A DNA stretch of 64,000 nt from Fibrobacterota bacterium (GCA_023459055.1 JAEWVR010000026.1:1-64000), one strand, 5' to 3'; shown: positions 16,754-26,595, numbered from the stretch's first letter. Translations and numbers: made by a program. The notes: generated from the sequence alone by a model not told the origin.

Positions 16754-17186
16754 CCTTTTTCAATTTTAGAGGTAACATCAAACTCCAAAACACCAATTTT
16801 TGCGGTTTCTTATCTGTGCCACGTTCAAAGGAAATCATAATTAAATTCCGGCCGAACCTGTCAAAACATCAAATAAAACTGCTCTTTTTTTAGAAATCTT
16901 CAAAAATTTAATGATTAAGTACCTTGAAATTACCTCATACGTTAGAATTTTTATACAATTTTGACCAAGTATATGAATATAACCTAACTTGGGTGCAGGG
17001 TCAAGCCTGATGATAAAAAAGTTTTAAGTCATTGGCTACGTATAGTTATCCGGGAATGTGATGGGGATTAAAACCCGGCGATTTTATAGTTTTGCCGGTA
17101 ATTCAGGTTGTCTGTAGAACCTGCATTTGACTATTTAGTAATTGTAGGGTATATTAACTTTATAATTGTTATAACGAGGATTTTGT
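16754..17186. other. Intergenic region without recognised gene
   Basis: AT-rich. The only structure noticed is a possible hairpin with CCGGG (about 17050) and CCCGG (about 17076). It is presumably the promoter region of the small genes that follow; no known riboswitch pattern was recognised. Confidence 0.4.
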
Positions 17187-17285
17187 ATGGGACTCAAGCA
17201 GTTATTTGAATCAATTACAGATCAGTTTGAACTTTCAAATATTCAATATTTGGAGAAGTATTATGAGCCAATCGTCAGAAAATAA
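17187..17285 (+). CDS. Candidate 32-residue small protein overlapping the next gene
   Basis: MGLKQLFESITDQFELSNIQ YLEKYYEPIVRK, with GAGG six bases before the ATG. It overlaps the start of the 17263-17478 gene by 23 bp in another frame, as expected for a leader or translationally coupled peptide. No family recognised; coding status is supported only by the ribosome-binding site and the overlap geometry. Confidence 0.4.
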   Translation: MGLKQLFESITDQFELSNIQYLEKYYEPIVRK

Positions 17286-17478
17286 TAAGGATCTGATATT
17301 TCAGTGGGATTATGAGTACACAAAAAAGCGTAGGTCTGAAGTCGTAGAAAAAAAAAATAGTGTTCCAATTGTTGAACACAACCTTCAGGAGTATTTTGAC
17401 TTTTTAGACAATGTTTTGCCAAAATATCCCCTCCCACCCAGAAAACCTTGTACGACTACCAAGATGTTCGAGCTATAG
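17263..17478 (+). CDS. Hypothetical small protein
   Basis: 71 residues from the ATG at 17263, preceded by GGAG at a good distance; a longer frame to 17206 is open but lacks a ribosome-binding site. Very hydrophilic and charged (NNKDLIFQWDYEYTKKRRSE), with no signal peptide or membrane segment and a Pro-rich end (KYPLPPRKP). Not recognised. Stands alone before 257 bp of AT-rich spacer. Confidence 0.5.
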   Translation: MSQSSENNKDLIFQWDYEYTKKRRSEVVEKKNSVPIVEHNLQEYFDFLDNVLPKYPLPPRKPCTTTKMFEL

Positions 17479-17735
17479 GTGATCCGCATCGATACCCGAA
17501 GTAACACGAAAATGTTTCGTGTTGTAGACCAGGCATGCAAATGTATTGCTCTGTACCCCCACTGAAATAACTTAAGCGATTAAATGTATTGCTTATTTAA
17601 TTCAGATACTGTTTTTTAAACAAAAATCTTTACATTGCCGGTACGCAAGTTATTTTAGGTTTAGAAATGATCTATTTCATAATAATAAACGGTTTTGAGC
17701 GTTTTGTCAGGTCTTGTTCATAGGAACTTAAAGAA

Positions 17736-18785
17736 ATGGAGTGCTCATTGATTCAATTCCTGAGTGCGTCGGTATCTATGTATAATAGTATTATCACGGC
17801 TCTTGTTCTGCTGTTATCTACTGCAGGGACGTTTAACATGATGGTTGCGCAGGATATGGCAGTCACGCAGGATATGGCAGTCACGCAGGATATGGCAATT
17901 GACAGAGGCGAAATAGAGTTTTATCAGAAGAAAAATATTCTACCATTTATATCACTTGAACAGGATGGTGACTATCCGGCAGGAACCTATCTTGTACTTC
18001 ATGACCTGAAAATAGCAAAAGGAAAGATCATGACGTTGTATCCGGGGACCAAAATTCTTTTTGTCAAGGATTCACGGCTTATTGTTGAGGGGTTACTGAT
18101 TTGTCAGGGCAAAGGTGATGAGCTGGTGGTTTTTGATAAGCTTGATAATCGTGATTACTACCAGCCTCTTGATTCTGCTCTTGACACATGGTGGAACGGC
18201 GTTTATGTTGCAGACAGTGCAACCATTGAAATGAAACATGCACTGATTAAAAACAGTAAATATGGTCTTGTTATTGATAAAGCTGCGTCCAGTGTAAATC
18301 TTGATACCGTATACATGCAGAATAATAAGTATCATTCACTGCGATTCGGAGATGAACTTCCGAATGTGGCTGATCAGCGTGCATTCAGGGTGATGTGGTC
18401 TGGTCTTGATGATAAGCATCCGAAGATTACCTATGTTGACACAATAAAAAAAGCGTCGATTGAATCGTCGATGCAACAGGGGCAGATAGTCAGTTTACTC
18501 TCACCGGAAGAAAAAAAATTGAAGAAAAAAAAGCAGCTCTGGTGGACTTTTGGCACTACAGCCCTTGTAAGTGCTGGTGTAACTGCATTTAGCGCCCTTA
18601 AAGCCTATGACGCAAAAAATGTCTACGATTCACGTGAGTATCATGATCCTGAGTATATACAAAAACATAATATATCTGTTGATAAAAAAAGAACTGAAGG
18701 TAATGCCTGGGTTGGGACAGCCATAGGAACCGGTACACTGTTTCTTCTTGGAGTGACAGGATTTACCTTGACTCTCAGGTATTAG
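17736..18785 (+). CDS. Exported protein with beta-helix-like repeats and C-terminal membrane segment
   Basis: 349 residues. An N-terminal hydrophobic segment (YNSIITALVLLLSTAGTFN) is followed by a three-unit repeat (TQDMAV). Residues from about 75 (PAGTYLVLHDLKIAKGKIMT, LYPGTKILF, GVYVADSATIEMKHALIKNS, KYGLVIDKAASSVNLD) have the turn-by-turn pattern of a right-handed parallel beta-helix, as in surface or cell-wall polysaccharide-associated proteins. A Lys-rich stretch precedes two C-terminal hydrophobic segments. An alternative start is the ATG at 17778. Probably co-transcribed with the following lipoprotein (44-bp gap). Role unknown. Confidence 0.6.
   Translation: MECSLIQFLSASVSMYNSIITALVLLLSTAGTFNMMVAQDMAVTQDMAVTQDMAIDRGEIEFYQKKNILPFISLEQDGDYPAGTYLVLHDLKIAKGKIMTLYPGTKILFVKDSRLIVEGLLICQGKGDELVVFDKLDNRDYYQPLDSALDTWWNGVYVADSATIEMKHALIKNSKYGLVIDKAASSVNLDTVYMQNNKYHSLRFGDELPNVADQRAFRVMWSGLDDKHPKITYVDTIKKASIESSMQQGQIVSLLSPEEKKLKKKKQLWWTFGTTALVSAGVTAFSALKAYDAKNVYDSREYHDPEYIQKHNISVDKKRTEGNAWVGTAIGTGTLFLLGVTGFTLTLRY
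17848..17899 (+). repeat. In-frame 18-bp tandem repeat (3 units)
   Basis: Three units of GCAGGATATGGCAGTCAC, the last diverged, encoding QDMAVT repeats just after the signal segment of the 17736 gene. Likely variable in copy number between strains. Confidence 0.75.
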
Positions 18786-18829
18786 AATGTGAGAATATAC
18801 TTTTAGAGAGTATACAGAAGGGGAAACCG

Positions 18830-21800
18830 ATGAAACATCTCACAATTATGAAATTAACTGCAATTATTTCTATCATTCTGTTTCTGTCATGTTTTTTCGA
18901 AGCCACAAATCCGCTCGATAGTGCCTATCAGGGTTCTTATAATTTCGAGAGTACCGACACATTGCCATTACAACTTGAAGTACTCAAGGAATACAAGATA
19001 CGCTACATAAACAACGGAACTGATAAATACTGGAAATTCTATTGTGCATTCGATTCTTCAGCAGGCAGAAGTGTTGTCCGCAGTGTTTCGTCAGAAGTGC
19101 CATACAGCGAATCAGGGTATGTAAGTTTCGTTTTTAAGAAAGAATACAAAGGGAAAATCAGGCTTGTTGCTGAACAACCAAATAGAATAACGGCTGAGAT
19201 ACCATTGCGTAAGCAAGTTCAGGATATCCAGGTTGTAAATCCGTATTCGATCGACGGGCCCCATTTGGCTGGTATCGGGGATAGGGTGTTTCTGAGAATA
19301 CTTTACAACGGGCGCAAAGTCGAGGCTACCGGTGCTGATACGGTTATGCACAACAATACCTCGGTTATCGTTAATGATGCAAAAAATCTTTTGAGTGACG
19401 ATATTAATGTAAGCAGGGATTCAAAAACCAGTTTTGATTGGATAATTAAAATCACACGGAACAACGACACTCTTGAGTTCCCTGTATTTCCAATCAGTTA
19501 TCCGGGCTATTCTCCAAAGATTATTCAATTTTCAAGGATCGATTCTACTTCTTTAAAACTTGGCGGTCCGGCGAGATTCTCTGTAAGACTTTTCAATGAT
19601 GATAAATACTCAGGCATTCACATGTACAAGATAACATCAGGTTCCTCAGTTCTATCAATTGACACATTGGATTATATTGATTCAAATTCAATACAGGTTG
19701 TAACAATTGACACTTTGAAGGACACTTCATATTCAAATATTATGCTAACCGTTTATAGTAAAGACTCTCTTACAGATACAAAGAGCCTTGAGGGTCTCAA
19801 TGTTCTAAACGCTTATCCGGTACTGCCAGTAATCAATTTCAGAGACAGCAGTACCGCCGTTGAGCAGGATAGTTCGTATAAAGTGGATGTAACTATCAGC
19901 GAGTCAATGGCTACAGACTCTTTTTACTGGAGTTATCAGGATGTAAAAGATTCGGTAACGACAACTCCATTTATCACAGTTCCTCCTGTTCGTGGTGTTT
20001 CAGATACAGTATCGGTGTATGCAAAAAGAGTTTACAATTTCGGAGGAAAGAAATTTGAATACAGAAGCGATACGCTTACGAAAGTGTTTCACCCTATGGA
20101 ATTCAAGTACAAAATCGAGCTGAAATCTAATGAAAAAATACAGGTTGTAGCAAAAAGTATCGATACATTTCAGGTATGCGTTAAGACTGGTGGAGTGCCG
20201 GTCCCGGATGAATCACTTGTCTACTCGTGGATTTTTCCTCCATCAATCGATACCAATTATGTTAAAATCATTCCAAAAAAGCCAATTGGTTCTGGTTTTA
20301 TCCTGACAGTAATGGATAGTGTAAAGCTGCCCAAATTTTACTTCTCAGTAAGCGCTAAGCTGAAAAATGGGACAGACTCAACAGCGCTTCTGAAAAGAGA
20401 TATTATAGTAAGAAATTACAGACCATCGATTACGCTTATCCCACCTTTGACTGCAACAACGCTGATGCAGGATGTCTCATTTAGTGTGTCAGACTCGAAT
20501 GGTGTTGTAAGCATGGTGTATTACAAATTCAGTGATACTGCAGTCAGTGATGACAAAAGTGTAAAAACAGCTGCTCCACAGAGTAACAAGTTCATTCTTT
20601 ACTTTAAGCGTAATGGAACTGCAACGGTTAAAGCCTGGGCGGTTGACACTAGTGGATTCGTTTCTGACACGGCAGTGGTGAAATTTGATGTTAAAGTAAG
20701 TATACCACAGTTTCCGATCCAGCCAGATACGGTGGAAGCAACCATTGGTGTTGCCAAAACACTGCATGCCCGTTTGGTATCAAGTTTAGACAGTACAACC
20801 TATCACTGGGACCGCAATGGAAATGGTAAATATGACGAAGAGATTATAGACACAACGACAAAGTATTCTGATTCAATCAGTTTTATTCCGCTTGATGCAA
20901 CACCTGATACACTATTTGTTCAATGTCAGAACAAAAATGGTGTGTCGGCACCAAATCCCTACACCCTGATTGTTGTCGCAAGGAAAAATGAACCTGTAAT
21001 TGACTCACTGGGAGTGGTAAATGGTGCAACGTATGGTAATGATTCAATAAAAATAAGGGCTGTTGTATCAGACCGCGATTCAAATTTGACCAATGTTAAA
21101 ATTACCTGGTCCTTTAACGGCGGTGCAGATTCGTTATTATGTGACTCAATGGTGAAAGCCCCATTTAAAAAATGTAGTATTGATGCTATCAAGAAAAATA
21201 ATCGTTATGGTACCTATAAATTTACCGTTACCGCGACTGACAGCAGGGGAAATACCAGCACTTCATTTATTACCCATACACTGTTAAAAGGAGATCCGGT
21301 TGTTGACAGTGTGAAAGTTCCGTTGTCGTCGACATATTATCAGAAGAAAACAGTACAAGTCACTGTATATGCGAAAGATCCAAACGCTGGATTTATTGAC
21401 TCTATTCAATTTATTAAATCGAACGACTCATCGGTAATCACAACCAAAAAATGGCCGAATCCGGATAACTATACCTTTACCACCAACGATTTAATCCTCA
21501 ATGATACCGGACTGCAATACATCCGGGTGAGAGTAATTGACAATGAGGGCAACCTGTCGGCGATTAAGCCAACAAGCTCACAAATTAGAGTGTTGCCTCA
21601 TACACCACGAATCGATACCATGATTCGTCCTTCGACTCTAGCATATATCAATAAAGATATTCCAGATTCGATCGTTGTATTTGATCCCTGTTCTAATGCT
21701 TATTCAACTGATCTGAGTTATTCTGTGTCATACAATGACACCCTTAATTTTGGGACGCCGCAAACATCTCCTACCGTTAAACTCAGATTTTCAACCGAAG

Positions 21801-22849
21801 GAATAAACAGGTTTTTTATAAAGGTGACAGATGCTGAAATGTACAGTGCAGTCAGACAAGATTCTATTTTAGTTCTTAAGGGTGAACCAGTTTTTATTGG
21901 CGGTATTGAACAAACGGGTAACTACTGGACTAATGATGACCAAACAATTAAGTTCAGATGTTCTGATCCGAATGGCACCGTTGACAAAATTAGAATTAAC
22001 TGGGGTGATGGGACACAGGATTCATCAACGACAAGATCAAATAGTAACGGTACATTTACATTTGAATTTACTAAACGTTATACGAATGTCAATAAAAAAG
22101 ACAGCACATACAGGATTAACCTGACATTAATTGACAATGATGGAAAAACCACAAATGCTATCGATTCCATAACTATCAAACAGGGTAAACCTACAATACG
22201 ACCAGCGTTTGGCAATGACAGTACGATTATCTTTGGCAAATATGATCCATCAATTGCATCCTTACCCTGTTTATTATCTGTACAAGCAACAGATATTAAT
22301 ACAGGTGGAAAAATTCTACACTACTACTGGTTTCTCAGTCGGGACTCTTCAAGCCTTGAATCAGCGAATTACCATTCGACTGATTCAACTTATCCATTGT
22401 CAAACATACCGACAAATTTGGCGAATACCATTTATACCACAGTAACGGTTGTAGTTATAGATGATGATTCAAATATTGTAGCGAAGAAGTTTAATGTTTA
22501 TGTTGATGCACCACCACAGGTTCCTGTTCTCCTTGATCCAATTAACGGAAGTAAATCCTTTGCAAACAGTTCTCCGGTTACTTTTGAATGGACCGGGCAT
22601 GATGTTCACGATAGCCTTAATACAAAATTCTCAATTTATGTTAGATACCCGGGCTCAAGTGACTTTACACTTATTCCCAATCCTGCAATAACGGTGAATA
22701 TGGTTGGCACTATTCCTCATTTTAAATACAACTTTACAAACACAATTACGTCCGGTGGTTATTCATGGAAAGTCATAGCAACAGATCAACTTGGAAGTGA
22801 AACATCAAGCGATCCCAATGCAAACACCATCTTTACTATTCTGCCGTAG
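18830..22849 (+). CDS. Giant lipoprotein with Ig/PKD-like repeats
   Basis: 1339 residues. MKHLTIMKLTAIISIILF followed by LSC is a lipoprotein signal with the Cys at about 21. The remainder is built of about a dozen beta-sandwich-like repeats of 85-110 residues rich in Asp/Ser/Thr, with PKD-like patterns such as IKITWSFNGGADS, RINWGDGTQDSSTT and FEFTKRYTN and recurring YTFTVTATDSRGNTS-like ends. Such proteins are usually surface-exposed stalks or adhesins. AAGGGG precedes the ATG. It follows the beta-helix protein with a 44-bp gap, so the two may form a surface unit. No catalytic domain seen. Confidence 0.75.
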   Translation: MKHLTIMKLTAIISIILFLSCFFEATNPLDSAYQGSYNFESTDTLPLQLEVLKEYKIRYINNGTDKYWKFYCAFDSSAGRSVVRSVSSEVPYSESGYVSFVFKKEYKGKIRLVAEQPNRITAEIPLRKQVQDIQVVNPYSIDGPHLAGIGDRVFLRILYNGRKVEATGADTVMHNNTSVIVNDAKNLLSDDINVSRDSKTSFDWIIKITRNNDTLEFPVFPISYPGYSPKIIQFSRIDSTSLKLGGPARFSVRLFNDDKYSGIHMYKITSGSSVLSIDTLDYIDSNSIQVVTIDTLKDTSYSNIMLTVYSKDSLTDTKSLEGLNVLNAYPVLPVINFRDSSTAVEQDSSYKVDVTISESMATDSFYWSYQDVKDSVTTTPFITVPPVRGVSDTVSVYAKRVYNFGGKKFEYRSDTLTKVFHPMEFKYKIELKSNEKIQVVAKSIDTFQVCVKTGGVPVPDESLVYSWIFPPSIDTNYVKIIPKKPIGSGFILTVMDSVKLPKFYFSVSAKLKNGTDSTALLKRDIIVRNYRPSITLIPPLTATTLMQDVSFSVSDSNGVVSMVYYKFSDTAVSDDKSVKTAAPQSNKFILYFKRNGTATVKAWAVDTSGFVSDTAVVKFDVKVSIPQFPIQPDTVEATIGVAKTLHARLVSSLDSTTYHWDRNGNGKYDEEIIDTTTKYSDSISFIPLDATPDTLFVQCQNKNGVSAPNPYTLIVVARKNEPVIDSLGVVNGATYGNDSIKIRAVVSDRDSNLTNVKITWSFNGGADSLLCDSMVKAPFKKCSIDAIKKNNRYGTYKFTVTATDSRGNTSTSFITHTLLKGDPVVDSVKVPLSSTYYQKKTVQVTVYAKDPNAGFIDSIQFIKSNDSSVITTKKWPNPDNYTFTTNDLILNDTGLQYIRVRVIDNEGNLSAIKPTSSQIRVLPHTPRIDTMIRPSTLAYINKDIPDSIVVFDPCSNAYSTDLSYSVSYNDTLNFGTPQTSPTVKLRFSTEGINRFFIKVTDAEMYSAVRQDSILVLKGEPVFIGGIEQTGNYWTNDDQTIKFRCSDPNGTVDKIRINWGDGTQDSSTTRSNSNGTFTFEFTKRYTNVNKKDSTYRINLTLIDNDGKTTNAIDSITIKQGKPTIRPAFGNDSTIIFGKYDPSIASLPCLLSVQATDINTGGKILHYYWFLSRDSSSLESANYHSTDSTYPLSNIPTNLANTIYTTVTVVVIDDDSNIVAKKFNVYVDAPPQVPVLLDPINGSKSFANSSPVTFEWTGHDVHDSLNTKFSIYVRYPGSSDFTLIPNPAITVNMVGTIPHFKYNFTNTITSGGYSWKVIATDQLGSETSSDPNANTIFTILP

Positions 22850-23175
22850 CCATAACTACTACGGGAAGTAGAGACTTATAAAAACAGTTCACAAATAGAT
22901 ATGTATAACCTCGTGTCTATAGGTGTAATGCAGATAATAAATCTTCTAAGCAGTATTGCCCTGCGTTCCTATTGTATATCTTGAGTTAGATTAAAGAGAT
23001 TATCTATTCAAGAGTGTTCATTTTTCAATAAAACTTTACGTTACCAAATGTTTATCCAAGAGTGATCCAGAACATTATTGCTATTCCTAATTATAATTTT
23101 GTTGCATTCCAATAATTTCTGAGATATATTTATTAAACAATGTTTATAAATCAAGTGAACAAAAAGGAGCCATAA
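22850..23175. other. Intergenic region without recognised gene
   Basis: AT-rich spacer between the giant lipoprotein and metY. A SAM-responsive element would be plausible upstream of metY, but I could not fit a known SAM riboswitch pattern; nothing else was recognised. Confidence 0.4.
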
Positions 23176-24462
23176 ATGTCTAACTACCGTTTTGAAACAC
23201 TCGCACTTCATGCCGGTCATTCGCCGGACTCAGATACACTCTCCCGCGGTGTCCCAATATACAGGACATCGTCATTTGTATTTAAAAATACTGAACATGC
23301 ATCCAATCTCTTTGCTCTTAAAGAGTTAGGTAATATCTACACACGCCTTGGCAACCCTACTACCGATATCCTTGAGCAACGCGTTTCCCAGCTTGAGGGT
23401 GGTGCAGCGTCCGTTGCGGTTGCATCAGGTACCAGTGCGATTTTCTATGCAATTATCACTTTGGCTCAGGCTGGTGATGAGATCGTGTCTGCAAATAACC
23501 TCTATGGAGGAACCTATACGCAGTTCGATTCAATCCTCCCCGGACTTGGAATCAAGGTAAAATTTGTTGATCCAAAAGATCCACAGAATTTTGCAAAAGC
23601 GATCACAACAAAAACGCGTGCTCTTTATATCGAGACTATTGGAAACCCGGTACTCGATTATACTGATGTAAAGGCAATTGCAGATATTGCACATAGTCAT
23701 AATATTCCTCTTATTGTTGATGCTACCTTTACAACACCGTATCTGCTTCAAACAATTGAACTCGGCGCGGATATTGTTGTGCAATCATTGACAAAGTGGA
23801 TAGGGGGACATGGTACAGCAATTGGCGGTATTATCACCGACTCCGGTAGATTCGACTGGAAAAAATCAAATAATGCCCTTCTTACCGAACCTGATCCAAA
23901 TTATCACGGACTCAGATGGGCGCACGATCTGCCTGACGCACTCGCACCAATTGCCTATGCATTACGTGTGAGAACTGTGCCGTTACGCAATCTCGGTGCC
24001 GCAATATCACCCGATAACTCCTGGTTTTTTCTTCAGGGACTCGAAACACTGCCGCTACGCATGCCGCGTCATTCGGAAAATGCACTGGCAGTTGCGCAGT
24101 TTCTAAAAAAACATCCGAAAGTCTCCTGGGTACGTTATCCCGGACTACCCGATGACCCATCATATCCGAATGCATCAAAAGACCTGAAAAAGGGCTTTGG
24201 AGGTATGGTTGTTTTCGGTGTCAAAGGTGGCTATGATGCAGGCGTAAAGGTTATTGACAACATAACACTATTCTCTCACCTTGCGAATGTTGGTGATGCA
24301 AAGAGTCTGATACTGCATCCTGCAAGTACATCACATTCACAATTAACAGATGAGCAAAGAAGTGCAAGCGGCCTGACATCAGATCTTATCAGGCTATCAA
24401 TAGGTCTTGAGCACAGAGACGATATTATTGAAGCACTTGACAAAGTATTGGCATTAGTCTGA
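23176..24462 (+). CDS. metY: O-acetylhomoserine sulfhydrylase
   Basis: 428 residues. PLP-binding K207 in QSLTKWIGGHGT, the YTRLGNPTTDILEQR block, ASGTSAIFYAI and the LSHLANVGDAKSLILHPAST-like C-terminal block mark the Cys/Met-metabolism PLP enzymes. The long form with YHGLRWAHDLPDALAPIAYA is typical of MetY, which makes homocysteine from O-acetylhomoserine and sulfide, rather than of MetB. AAAAGGAG precedes the ATG. With the cysteine synthase at 30175 it points to direct sulfhydrylation, although the two are not in one operon. Confidence 0.92.
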   Translation: MSNYRFETLALHAGHSPDSDTLSRGVPIYRTSSFVFKNTEHASNLFALKELGNIYTRLGNPTTDILEQRVSQLEGGAASVAVASGTSAIFYAIITLAQAGDEIVSANNLYGGTYTQFDSILPGLGIKVKFVDPKDPQNFAKAITTKTRALYIETIGNPVLDYTDVKAIADIAHSHNIPLIVDATFTTPYLLQTIELGADIVVQSLTKWIGGHGTAIGGIITDSGRFDWKKSNNALLTEPDPNYHGLRWAHDLPDALAPIAYALRVRTVPLRNLGAAISPDNSWFFLQGLETLPLRMPRHSENALAVAQFLKKHPKVSWVRYPGLPDDPSYPNASKDLKKGFGGMVVFGVKGGYDAGVKVIDNITLFSHLANVGDAKSLILHPASTSHSQLTDEQRSASGLTSDLIRLSIGLEHRDDIIEALDKVLALV

Positions 24463-24543
24463 TCGGAACAATTTAAAGGGGCTCAACATAATGAGCCTTC
24501 TATTTTCTCGATGTTGTTAATTCAGTATTGACACAGTGGTACT

Positions 24544-24663
24544 CGCCCCCTAAATCCCACCTCGTCAGGTATTCCCAAGGGTCTCCCGCAGGGGGACTTT
24601 GAATGTGTAAATGGTTCTAAGAGCTTTCATCTTCAAGTCCCCCTGCGGGGGATTTAGGGGGCG
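24544..24663. repeat. Inverted-repeat element family F1, copy 2 (with left-arm insertion)
   Basis: Same arms as copy 1, but the left arm is interrupted by a 26-bp segment containing CACCTCGTCAGGTATTCCCA. An identical insertion is present in copy 4 at 46411-46538, so these two share a recent ancestor. Confidence 0.9.
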
Positions 24664-24726
24664 TACTCCTGCAACATTTCAGGAAAATGTTTACAACATC
24701 GCACATCCCCTCAACTTAATCTTTCC

Positions 24727-26343
24727 CTACTTCTTAAACTCCCTGAGACGTCTGTATAACGTTGACTCACTGATATTTAGTATTTGAGCTGCCTTTGCAC
24801 GGTTTCCGTTTACTTGTTTAAGTATGGATCGTATGTGTGACATTTCCAGATCATTTAGCGCTGTAAATTTTTGTTCCCGTGAAACGTCTGACGAGATAGA
24901 TGTTATTGTTGATGGAAGAACAGAAGGAGTAATACAGTCGTCAGTTGACAATACAGCAGCATGCTCAAGTGCGTTTTCAAGTTCTCTCACATTTCCGGGC
25001 CAGGAATAGGAACAAAGAATATCAACAGTTTCGGGGGCCAGGTGAAGATTCCGGGAACTCATTTTCAGACTTAATTTGTCAAGAATGCTTCGCGCAAGTG
25101 GCAGGATGTCTTCGGTACGCTCGCGAAGCGGTGGAAGTTCTATATGAAGTACACGTAATCGATACAGCAAATCCTCTCTGAATTTTCCCTCTAAAACAAG
25201 CGTATCAAGATCCCGGTTTGTTGCAGATATTACCCTGACATCAACGGTTTGTGTCTTTGTATCACCGATTGCCCTGATCTCTTTGGATTGTAATACTCTC
25301 AACAGTTTTACCTGAATCATCGGAGAGATATCACCAATTTCATCAAGGAAGATTGTCCCATGACGGGCTGCTTCAAAAAGACCGGCCTCGTCAGTTTTGG
25401 CACCTGTAAATGATCCGGCTTTGTGTCCGAAAAGCTCGTTCTCAAGTAATGTCTCAGGTAGGGCAGAGCAGTTAACAGCTAGAAAAGGGTACTTTTTTCT
25501 TGGCGAATTATCATGAATATACCGTGCAATCACCTCTTTACCACTTCCGGTTTCGCCTGTTATCAGAAGTGTTGAATCGACTGCAGCTACCCGGTCCGCG
25601 AAAGTAATAACATTTTGAAAAGCCTTACTTCGAACCTCTATGCCTAATAGTAAATCTGATTTTTTGGCTGCAAGTAATTGCTTGCGGCTGATCGCAAGAA
25701 CACGCTGTTGTTCCTTAATTCTTCGGCTGAGTTCCTGAACTTTTGTATGAAAATCTTCAGCAACAAAAAATGATTGATCTTTCCGGAACTCATTTCCCCA
25801 TGATACAATATCTTTCCCTGTAAAAATGCAATCATCACCCTCAGCTCCCTGACACTTTGTTTCTTTGAAGTAAACTTCGCTACCAAGACAATATGATACA
25901 TATCCGCTCAGGTATCCGGTAATAACCCAGCATACAGATCCATCAGATTTGCCCAGTTCGTTTCGATATTCCTCAACTTCCGCTGAATCTGCGCATGTTA
26001 TAGTCATTGAGAGCTTTTTTTGGATAGTATCAAATTCAAAAGAGTGTATCCCGGCATACGCGAGTCCTAATATTTTTATAAGTTCAGGTGCAGCTTTGAT
26101 CATCTCTGCTTTGGAATCCCAGGTAAATAAACGCTGCATTGCAGCAGCGTCCGCCTGCCCCCAGAAAAGACCTTTTCGGGTAAGAATTCTTTGAGCCATT
26201 GCACTGCCAACAGTAGCAATAAGATCTTTTCGGAACTGCCCAAGTGATGAAAGATCGTGCAGCAGCAGGCGGCGGCCCTGAAGCCCGATAAATCCTGATG
26301 AAAATTGAATGAGTTCAGCGATGTTCAGGTTAAACGATTTCAT
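24727..26343 (-). CDS. Sigma-54-dependent activator with XylR_N and V4R sensor domains
   Basis: 538 residues. N-terminal XylR_N-like region (about 1-110, FWGQADAAAMQRLFTWDSKA), then V4R (ECxGxGDDC-type KETKCQGAEGDDCIFTG, about 160-180), a coiled linker, then an AAA+ core with GETGSGKEV Walker A, ELFGHKAGSFTGA (the sigma-54 contact loop reads GSFTGA instead of GAFTGA), FLDEIGDIS Walker B and RLRVLHIELPPLRER, and a C-terminal Fis-type HTH (NRAKAAQILNISESTLYRRL). V4R proteins of this class sense small, often aromatic ligands. It is divergent from a radical-SAM operon that has a sigma-54-like promoter, the likely target. Confidence 0.92.
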   Translation of the reverse strand: MKSFNLNIAELIQFSSGFIGLQGRRLLLHDLSSLGQFRKDLIATVGSAMAQRILTRKGLFWGQADAAAMQRLFTWDSKAEMIKAAPELIKILGLAYAGIHSFEFDTIQKKLSMTITCADSAEVEEYRNELGKSDGSVCWVITGYLSGYVSYCLGSEVYFKETKCQGAEGDDCIFTGKDIVSWGNEFRKDQSFFVAEDFHTKVQELSRRIKEQQRVLAISRKQLLAAKKSDLLLGIEVRSKAFQNVITFADRVAAVDSTLLITGETGSGKEVIARYIHDNSPRKKYPFLAVNCSALPETLLENELFGHKAGSFTGAKTDEAGLFEAARHGTIFLDEIGDISPMIQVKLLRVLQSKEIRAIGDTKTQTVDVRVISATNRDLDTLVLEGKFREDLLYRLRVLHIELPPLRERTEDILPLARSILDKLSLKMSSRNLHLAPETVDILCSYSWPGNVRELENALEHAAVLSTDDCITPSVLPSTITSISSDVSREQKFTALNDLEMSHIRSILKQVNGNRAKAAQILNISESTLYRRLREFKK

Positions 26344-26458
26344 GATAGAGTGCGTCCGTTTCGCAATGGATGTTGTTTTTTGATTTTTGTTAGTACAGCC
26401 ATGGAATCTGGTTACATTGTGTAGAAATAGTTGTTAGGTAGCTGTCACTATGATAGAT

Positions 26459-26489
26459 GTAACAGTCATATTGACAGTCTTACTGTAAC
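26459..26489. promoter_or_regulatory. Candidate activator binding site (imperfect inverted repeat)
   Basis: GTAACAGT (26459-26466) and ACTGTAAC (26482-26489) form an inverted pair with one mismatch, with an internal ACAGTC half-site. Located between the divergent activator gene and the sigma-54-like promoter, about 40 bp upstream of the -24 box, a little closer than usual enhancers. Confidence 0.4.
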
Positions 26490-26527
26490 AATATACTTAA
26501 ATTCTTAAAATTTCAATAGTATTTATC

Positions 26528-26543
26528 TGGTATGAATTGTGCA
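26528..26543 (+). promoter_or_regulatory. Sigma-54-like -24/-12 promoter
   Basis: TGGTATGAATTGTGCA has the invariant GG and GC exactly 10 bp apart and matches 9 of the 12 defined consensus positions of TGGCACG-N4-TTGCA. It lies about 52 bp before the ATG at 26596 and opposite a sigma-54 activator gene. Confidence 0.5.
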
Positions 26544-26595
26544 TATAAAAAAGATTGTTGTTTTCTACTTTCAAATACAACAAGGATTACCAGCT

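Noticed and set aside
16980..17110. Cyclic-di-GMP or other riboswitch before 17187
   Set aside because: A weak CCGGG/CCCGG hairpin is present but the conserved aptamer bases are not.
23000..23175. Possible SAM riboswitch before metY
   Set aside because: Expected by gene function, but no GAGGG/AGCAACC-type SAM-I or other SAM aptamer pattern could be fitted, and no terminator stem is evident.
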